Shown here piece after piece: positions 40,400 to 45,573 of a DNA stretch of 45,573 nt (its first letter is position 1; each line of letters opens with the position of its first letter). The DNA is taken from the NCBI GenBank assembly GCA_002342545.1, contig DDQE01000048.1, positions 1 through 45,573 on the forward strand. Direction: 5' to 3'. The position numbers were made by a program, and so were the translations under genes. The notes under the pieces are model-generated. The model saw only the letters and a list, made by a program, of their open reading frames with translations. It did no database searches and was not told the DNA's origin. This DNA is from Caryophanales bacterium UBA2450. Its GTDB lineage: Bacteria; Bacillota_I; Bacilli_A; RFN20; CAG-826.

Positions 40400-42727
40400 T
40401 TATTCCTTAAACACTACTTTATGAGCGTCATCAACATCTTTCATATATAAGATCTTGAGCGACTCTTTTACTTCGCTAGGAAGTTCATCAACATCCTTTT
40501 TGTTTTCTTTAGGAACGATGATGGTTTTAATACCACTTCTTAAGGCAGCAAGAGATTTTTCTCTTAACCCACCAATAGGTAAGGCGTTACCTCTTAAAGT
40601 AACCTCACCAGTTAAAGCAATATCTGGAGAGACTGGTGATTTGCTTAAAGCAGAAATAATTGCTAAAGTCATTGCTACTCCAGCAGATGGTCCATCTTTT
40701 GGTACCGCTCCTTCTGGAACGTGAATATGAATATCATTATCAATAAATAATTGAGGATCGATATGATATTTTTCTGCATTTGCCTTGACGTAGTCAAGAG
40801 CAATAGTTGCACTTTCTTTCATCACATCACCAAGTTTGCCGGTTAAGACTAGTCCGCCTTTACCTTTAAAATAGGTAACTTCGATAGGAAGAATATCTCC
40901 TCCATATTCTGTATAAGCAAGTCCGGTAATAACACCAACTTGTTTTTCTTTTTCTTTTTTAGAATAGTCAAAGACTTCTACACCTAAGTATTCTCTAACC
41001 TTCTTTTCATCTATTTCCACATGAGTGATGCTTGGATCTTTAACAATTTGGACTGCCACTTTTCTTAAGCAAGAGGCAATCTTTCTTTCTAAATCACGAA
41101 CACCAGCTTCGCGGGTGTAATAATGTAAGATATAACTAATCGCATCCTCAGTAAAAGTAACGTTTTCAGGCTTTAAACCATTGAGTTCGGTTTGCTTTTT
41201 GATTAAATGTTCAAATGCAATATGTTTTTTCTCGATTTCGGTGTAGCTAGAAAGTTGAATTAATTCAAGTCTATCTCTAAGAGGTCCAGGGATGTTTTCT
41301 AAATAGTTTGCGGTACAAATAAATAAAACATCACTTAAATCATATGGTTCTTCCACATAATTATCGTTAAACATAAAGTTTTGTTCTGGATCCAAGACTT
41401 CTAATAGAGCACTTGCAGGGTCTCCTTTATAGCTAGAAGCGAGTTTATCGACTTCGTCGAGTAAAAATACTGGATTAGAAACGCCAGCCTTTCTCATGCC
41501 TTGGATGATTCTTCCTGGCATAGAGCCAACATAGGTTCTTCTATGACCTCTAATTTCAGCTTCATCAGAGATACCACCTAAAGAACATTTAACAAATTTT
41601 CTTCCTAAAGCGCGAGCGATGCTTTTGCCTAAAGAAGTTTTACCTGTTCCTGGCGGGCCAAAGAAACATAAAATTGGGCTCTTTAAGTTGCCTGTTAATT
41701 TCTTAACAGCGAGATATTCAATGATTCTCTTTTTAGGATTCTCTAAGCCATAATGATCTTCGTTCAAAATGTCTTCAACGTGTTTTAAATCTTCATCATC
41801 TTCTGTTTTTTGCCACCATGGTATAGACATTAAAATGTCTAAATATGACAAAATAAGAGCAGCTTCAAGAGATCCTTGAGGCATCATTTCATATTTTTTA
41901 ATTTCTGATTTGACTTTGGCTTTGATATTTTCTGGATAAGGATATTTTTCAATCTTTTCTAGAATTTTGTCTGGGGAGTTGCTACCAGAAGTATCTTCTC
42001 CTAATTCTTTTTTAATAGCCTTTAGTTTTTCTCTTAAGAAATATTCTTTTTGAGATTTTTCTGTAGATTCTCTTACAGTGTCAGAGATATTTCTTTCAAT
42101 CTCTTCCTTAGCGTTTTCTCCAGAAATAAAGGCAAGGATATTTTCCGCCAAAACGACTATGTCGTTTGTTTCTAACATCTTCTCTTTAATTTCAATTGGT
42201 CCATCAAAGAATCCTGCTAAAGCATAACAAACATCTAACGCTGCAGATTTATCAGCGCATAAGTTCACAATGTTTTTTGGAAGTTTAGAGATGACACTAG
42301 GAAATTTCTCTAATTCATGATTGATTGAATTAACAATTGTTTCACTACTTTTTTCATCAATTTGAATAGGATCAAGCATTATTGCTTTTGCAATATAGCA
42401 ATTATCATCTTTGTCTAATTCAATATTACTTAATGATACACGGTCGATAACTTCCACTCTTGCTCTTAAACGTTTTTCTCTTTCAGAGACAGAAACAATA
42501 CGAGCTAAAACACCAGTAGGAAATACATCTTCACTAGTTGGATTTTCAATATCAACTTCTCTTTGAGAAGAAATTAAGATTAAGGAATCTGCCTTGTCTT
42601 TACTTGTGCGGATTGCGTTAATTGAAAAATCTCTTCCAGCATCAATAAGTTTTTGATTTTTTGGATAAAGAATCATTCCCTTTGTAATTAGTAAAGGGAG
42701 AGTTAATGAGGATGGGCTAGTTGCCAT
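40400..42727 (-). CDS. lon: ATP-dependent Lon protease
   Basis: Lon degrades damaged and regulatory proteins. The LAN substrate domain (1-200) is followed by a helical linker, the AAA+ module with GPPGTGKTSLGKS and VFLLDEVDKL, and the protease domain. The catalytic dyad is Ser681 (KDGPSAGVAMT) and a Lys in GGLREKSLAAL about 43 residues later. At 775 residues it is full length. GGAGG precedes the ATG. No HrcA/CIRCE operator is seen before lon or tig; the tig promoter probably drives the operon. Confidence 0.98.
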   Translation of the reverse strand: MATSPSSLTLPLLITKGMILYPKNQKLIDAGRDFSINAIRTSKDKADSLILISSQREVDIENPTSEDVFPTGVLARIVSVSEREKRLRARVEVIDRVSLSNIELDKDDNCYIAKAIMLDPIQIDEKSSETIVNSINHELEKFPSVISKLPKNIVNLCADKSAALDVCYALAGFFDGPIEIKEKMLETNDIVVLAENILAFISGENAKEEIERNISDTVRESTEKSQKEYFLREKLKAIKKELGEDTSGSNSPDKILEKIEKYPYPENIKAKVKSEIKKYEMMPQGSLEAALILSYLDILMSIPWWQKTEDDEDLKHVEDILNEDHYGLENPKKRIIEYLAVKKLTGNLKSPILCFFGPPGTGKTSLGKSIARALGRKFVKCSLGGISDEAEIRGHRRTYVGSMPGRIIQGMRKAGVSNPVFLLDEVDKLASSYKGDPASALLEVLDPEQNFMFNDNYVEEPYDLSDVLFICTANYLENIPGPLRDRLELIQLSSYTEIEKKHIAFEHLIKKQTELNGLKPENVTFTEDAISYILHYYTREAGVRDLERKIASCLRKVAVQIVKDPSITHVEIDEKKVREYLGVEVFDYSKKEKEKQVGVITGLAYTEYGGDILPIEVTYFKGKGGLVLTGKLGDVMKESATIALDYVKANAEKYHIDPQLFIDNDIHIHVPEGAVPKDGPSAGVAMTLAIISALSKSPVSPDIALTGEVTLRGNALPIGGLREKSLAALRSGIKTIIVPKENKKDVDELPSEVKESLKILYMKDVDDAHKVVFKE

Positions 42728-42758
42728 AGATAAGTCCTCCTTTTAAATATAATTTAAA

Positions 42759-44030
42759 TTAAGCGTTTTCTTTAATTAAGAATTCTTCAATTCTTGTCAT
42801 TTTTAAGTTGTGACGGAATTGAGCGTTTTGTTTTTCTAAAGCTTTTTTCACATCTTCAAGCTTCATTTTGTATTGTTCTGCTAATTTAGCGTATTCAAAT
42901 TCCACATCAGCATCAGTGAGCTCTAAGTTTTCTTTCTTACCAACTTCTTCTAATAAGAAATAGTTAGTGATGTCTTTTTTAGCATCTTTTTCAAGTTGAG
43001 CATCAAAATCTTCGGCTTTTTGGCCAGTGAATTGGAGATATTGTTCTAAAGTTAAGCCAGATTGAGCCATTCTTTGTTCCATATCTTTCTTCATATTAGC
43101 GGCTTGTTCCTTAATCATTTCTTCAGGAATTTCCACTTTTGATCCACTAGCGATTTTTTCATAGAGTTTTTCTAAGAATTCTCTTTTAGATTCTTGTTCT
43201 TTTCTCGCTTGAATATCTTTTTTGGTGCTTTCTTTTAAAGCTTCAACAGTTTCAACGCCTCTATTGAGTTCTTTAACGAATTCATCATTTAATTCAGGTA
43301 ATTTCTTTGCTTTCACTTCGTGAACATCGCAAGCAAAGAGAGCAGCTTTACCAGCGAGCTCTGGGGTATATTGTTCTGGGAAGGTGACATTAACATCTTT
43401 ATGTTCGCCAGCTTTGACACCCACTAATTGTTCTTCAAATCCTGGAATGAATTGGTGACTGCCTAATTCTAAAGAATAGTTTTGAGCGCTTCCGCCATCA
43501 AAGGCTTTGCCGTCAACTGTACCAACAAAATCAAAGACAACTGTGTCTCCCATTTCGCTTGCACCTTCTTTTAAAACTAAGGAAGCATTTTCTTTTAATA
43601 ATTTTTCGATTTCTTCGTCGACTTCTTTAGCGGAAACTTTGACTTCCTTTTTACCAATCTTTAAGCCTTTATATTCGCCTAATTCCACTTCTGGAGCGGT
43701 AACGATAACGAATTTGACTTCTAAATTAGAGTCACTAATTTTGGTGACATCGACTTGAGGTTGAGCAAATGGTTCAATCTTTTCTTCTTCCATGATTTCT
43801 CTATAAATACTTGGTAATAAAGAATTAATTGCTTCATCAAGCATTTTGCCTTGATTAATGTGTCTTTTAGCGATTGCTTCAGGAACATTACCTTTTCTAA
43901 AGCCATCAACTTGGACTTCTTTGCATAATTTTTTGGTAGAAGCTTCTTGAGCGTCTTTCCAACTTTTTTCATCCACGACAACGTGAACTTCAACGTGACA
44001 TGGTTTGACTTTTGTTACTTTTCTTTCCAT
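42759..44030 (-). CDS. tig: Trigger factor
   Basis: Trigger factor is the ribosome-bound chaperone with peptidyl-prolyl isomerase activity. The ribosome-docking loop is VDGFRKGNVPEAI (usually GFRxGxxP), the FKBP-type domain lies around 150-245 (MGDTVVFDFVGTVDGKAFDGG), and the helical C-terminal chaperone arms follow. The 423-residue length is typical. AAAGGAG is 11 bases upstream. clpX, which follows tig in Bacillus, is absent, and lon comes next after 31 bases. Confidence 0.97.
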   Translation of the reverse strand: MERKVTKVKPCHVEVHVVVDEKSWKDAQEASTKKLCKEVQVDGFRKGNVPEAIAKRHINQGKMLDEAINSLLPSIYREIMEEEKIEPFAQPQVDVTKISDSNLEVKFVIVTAPEVELGEYKGLKIGKKEVKVSAKEVDEEIEKLLKENASLVLKEGASEMGDTVVFDFVGTVDGKAFDGGSAQNYSLELGSHQFIPGFEEQLVGVKAGEHKDVNVTFPEQYTPELAGKAALFACDVHEVKAKKLPELNDEFVKELNRGVETVEALKESTKKDIQARKEQESKREFLEKLYEKIASGSKVEIPEEMIKEQAANMKKDMEQRMAQSGLTLEQYLQFTGQKAEDFDAQLEKDAKKDITNYFLLEEVGKKENLELTDADVEFEYAKLAEQYKMKLEDVKKALEKQNAQFRHNLKMTRIEEFLIKENA

Positions 44031-44065
44031 GAGAATTTTCTCCTTTAAATTTACATGCGTGATAA

Positions 44066-44094
44066 ATTATAAATTAATTAATAATTTAAGGCAA
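44066..44094 (-). promoter_or_regulatory. Predicted promoter of tig-lon-engB
   Basis: TTGCCT (44094-44089), a 17-base spacer and TATAAT (44071-44066) on the minus strand. The start is predicted near 44059, about 29 bases before the tig ATG. It lies just after the terminator of the upstream gene. Confidence 0.7.
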
Positions 44095-44106
44095 TTGAAA
44101 CACATA

Positions 44107-44130
44107 TTAAAAAATCCCTTTTAAGGGATT
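44107..44130 (-). terminator. Rho-independent terminator before tig
   Basis: On the minus strand AATCCC (44130-44125) pairs with GGGATT (44118-44113) over a TTAAAA loop that can close further, followed by TTTTT. It ends the rarA-TPR transcript. Confidence 0.75.
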
Positions 44131-44155
44131 GTTTATTTACTAATTTATAAATAAA

Positions 44156-45061
44156 TTAGAACTCTTCAAGCATCTTATCGATTTCTTCTTTAATCTGATT
44201 AATCTTTTCTAAATCTAATTCATTTATAAAACTTAAGGACGATAGATCAGAATTCATACTTGAAGCATAATCTTTCGCTAATAAATAAAAGGCAGCTAGA
44301 TATTCTTTCACTGAATAAGGATATTCTTCTGGGTAGATATATATTGTGTATTGTGAGAATAATTGAGTAGCGATTTGACTTAAAGTCGAATCTTTAAATT
44401 CTTTATCAAAGCCTTTTAGTACTCCATCAAATATCTCTCCTATAAACGGAGGAATTAAGTGTTTAGGATTAACTTTAATCTCTTTTCCTTTTTTAATGAT
44501 CACTAAGTCACGGTCGACTTCTTTTTTTACTAGCATCATGAGGATATAACTCTTTATGACTTCTTTAGAATCAGATACAAGTAATTCCTTTAAAATTGGT
44601 AAAAACGATAAGATATCACGATTCTTAATAGTGTCTAACGCTAATAAGACATCTTCGAATTTATCTGATCTTAGCATTTGTTCTATTTCTTCATCAGAAT
44701 AAAACTTATAAGTTGTTTGTTTCTTTTCTTCGGCCTCAATCACCTTTGGCATTTTTCTCAAGATTTCTTCCACGACTTGAGATTGATAAGGTAGGTTATT
44801 ATAATAATCAAGCACTGTATAGGCCTGTTCAAATCTTCCTAATACGCACAACAAATTTATATGAGCGTTAATTAAAGCTGGTAAATTACTTTCTAGAATT
44901 TCTTGATGATCTTGAATAACATATAAAGCATCTTCATATTTCCCTAAGAAGATAAAAGCAGATATACGATAAAATAAATCGTTACTAGAGGTACTAGTCT
45001 CGGTTAATTTAAGCACTAAATCATATTGTTTGCTGTCTAATAAACTTTTTAAATTATCCAT
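44156..45061 (-). CDS. TPR-like protein, YsoA-type by position
   Basis: A 301-residue soluble all-helical protein. The N-terminal 120 residues look like paired TPR helices (YRISAFIFLGKYEDALYVI, LCVLGRFEQAYTVLDYY). A HEAT-like middle follows (LLALDTIKNRDILSFLPIL, VSDSKEVIKSYILMMLV), then a helical tail. No enzyme motif is seen. In Bacillus the TPR gene ysoA also lies just upstream of tig, so this is a positional counterpart. The function is unknown. It starts two bases after rarA. Confidence 0.7.
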   Translation of the reverse strand: MDNLKSLLDSKQYDLVLKLTETSTSSNDLFYRISAFIFLGKYEDALYVIQDHQEILESNLPALINAHINLLCVLGRFEQAYTVLDYYNNLPYQSQVVEEILRKMPKVIEAEEKKQTTYKFYSDEEIEQMLRSDKFEDVLLALDTIKNRDILSFLPILKELLVSDSKEVIKSYILMMLVKKEVDRDLVIIKKGKEIKVNPKHLIPPFIGEIFDGVLKGFDKEFKDSTLSQIATQLFSQYTIYIYPEEYPYSVKEYLAAFYLLAKDYASSMNSDLSSLSFINELDLEKINQIKEEIDKMLEEF

Positions 45062-45063
45062 AA

Positions 45064-45573
45064 TTATTTCTTAATTTTATCCCAGTACTCTTTTAGAGCC
45101 TGTTCAAATTTATTACTTCCATAGATATAATAATGAGCGTCTTTTACATCATCTGGAAGATATTGTTGTTTAACATAATGATTTTTATAGTCATGAGGAT
45201 ATTTATAATTTTGTCCTTTGTTAAGTTGATCTTCTCCATCAAAATGAGTGTTTTGTAATGTTCTAGGGACTGTAGTTCCTTTACCCATTTGAATATCAGA
45301 GACCGCTTTCATATAGGCCATACAAGTTGAATTACTTTTTGGAGCAGTCGCAATTAAAATAACCGCGTTACTTAAAGGCAAATATGCTTCAGGCATACCA
45401 ATTTGTAGGGCAATATCAACACATGATTTGACTATTGGAATTAAAGAAGGATAGGCTAATCCGACATCTTCATTTACGGAGCATAAAATTCTTCGACAAA
45501 CTGCTTGTAAATCTCCAGCTTCAAGCATCTTAGCTAAATAGAAAATAGCCGCGTCAGGATCACTCCCTCTAAG
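45064..45573 (-). CDS. rarA: Replication-associated recombination protein RarA, C-terminal part
   Basis: Only the last 169 residues lie in the window; the gene runs off the right edge, where it reads RGSDPDAAIFYLAKMLEAGD in frame. That segment is the hallmark of the RarA/MgsA C-terminal domain, followed by DVGLAYPSLIPIVKS and the AIQIAT-like ILIATAPKSN. RarA is a clamp-loader-like AAA+ ATPase acting at stalled forks; its ATPase half is outside the window. A reading that begins at the internal Met at 45528 would be an artefact of truncation. Confidence 0.92.
   Translation of the reverse strand, partial: LRGSDPDAAIFYLAKMLEAGDLQAVCRRILCSVNEDVGLAYPSLIPIVKSCVDIALQIGMPEAYLPLSNAVILIATAPKSNSTCMAYMKAVSDIQMGKGTTVPRTLQNTHFDGEDQLNKGQNYKYPHDYKNHYVKQQYLPDDVKDAHYYIYGSNKFEQALKEYWDKIKK

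Noticed and set aside
42728..44155. HrcA/CIRCE or CtsR operator controlling tig or lon
   Set aside because: No TTAGCACTC-N9-GAGTGCTAA or CtsR-type heptad repeat was seen in the upstream gaps.
1..45573. TGA read as tryptophan (Mycoplasma code)
   Set aside because: nadE, radC and ruvB end in TGA at the normal family length, and tryptophans are encoded by TGG.
1..45573. CRISPR arrays, tRNA or rRNA genes
   Set aside because: No regularly spaced repeats with unique spacers, no cloverleaf and no rRNA-like segments were found; the 11-bp repeats are too short and contiguous for CRISPR.

Overview
The window is a gene-dense, AT-rich stretch of bacterial chromosome with about 34 protein genes. It carries no rRNA or tRNA gene, no insertion sequence, no prophage and no CRISPR array. 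The gene families point to the Bacillota/Mollicutes side of the tree: YneF, YqeG-YqeH-YhbY, the Prp/L27 pair, an L21-type leader, a T-box on valS, and a plsY-parE-parC neighbourhood. Several details look Mollicutes-like: an EF-P whose tip loop reads KTAMR rather than KPGKG, a NadD-YqeK fusion, short RecJ, and a very compact layout. TGA ends nadE, radC and ruvB and Trp is TGG, so the standard code is used (unlike Mycoplasma/Spiroplasma). My inference is an uncultured, standard-code Mollicutes relative (Acholeplasma/RF39/Izemoplasma-like); the exact order cannot be fixed from the sequence alone.

Layout, left to right. 1-1050: efp and yneF, then a tail-to-tail gap with two terminators. 1055-6465: plsY divergent from parE-parC (topoisomerase IV). 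6631-9675: ribosome-assembly/NAD operon yqeG-yqeH-yhbY-nadD/yqeK. 9908-12254: a Crp/Fnr regulator divergent from a lipoprotein and ABC permease, with a palindromic operator between them. 12275-15573 (minus): dinB-xerD-deoB. 15616-26569 (minus): rel-hisS-aspS-tkt-nusB-xseA-xseB-dxs. 26700-35790 (minus): rplU-prp-rpmA, then obgE-nadE-(29-aa peptide)-ruvA-ruvB, secDF and recJ. 35927-36798: a 60-aa peptide gene translationally coupled to radC. 36990-45573 (minus): rarA (cut by the window edge), ysoA-like TPR gene, tig, lon, engB, and T-box-controlled valS.

The minus-strand half is a condensed version of the Bacillus subtilis ysoA-tig-lonA-ysxC...valS...radC...rplU-ysxB-rpmA-obg...ruvAB...secDF...recJ-relA...hisS-aspS order. 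Genes for cell shape, division and sporulation that lie between these in Bacillus (mreBCD, minCD, spo genes), plus clpX, are absent. This fits a lineage that has shed wall and sporulation functions, though the genes could lie elsewhere.

The points most worth a second look are: the peptide gene upstream of radC with a bacteriocin-like N-terminus and a 5' leader framed by inverted repeats; an 11-bp-period AATTAGTAG direct repeat found in four intergenic gaps; the crp/lipoprotein control region, where one palindrome sits at an activator position for one promoter and over the start site of the other; a likely leaderless dinB transcript; an unannotated 29-aa membrane peptide between nadE and ruvA; and degenerate functional motifs in EF-P, YqeH, Dxs and SecDF.
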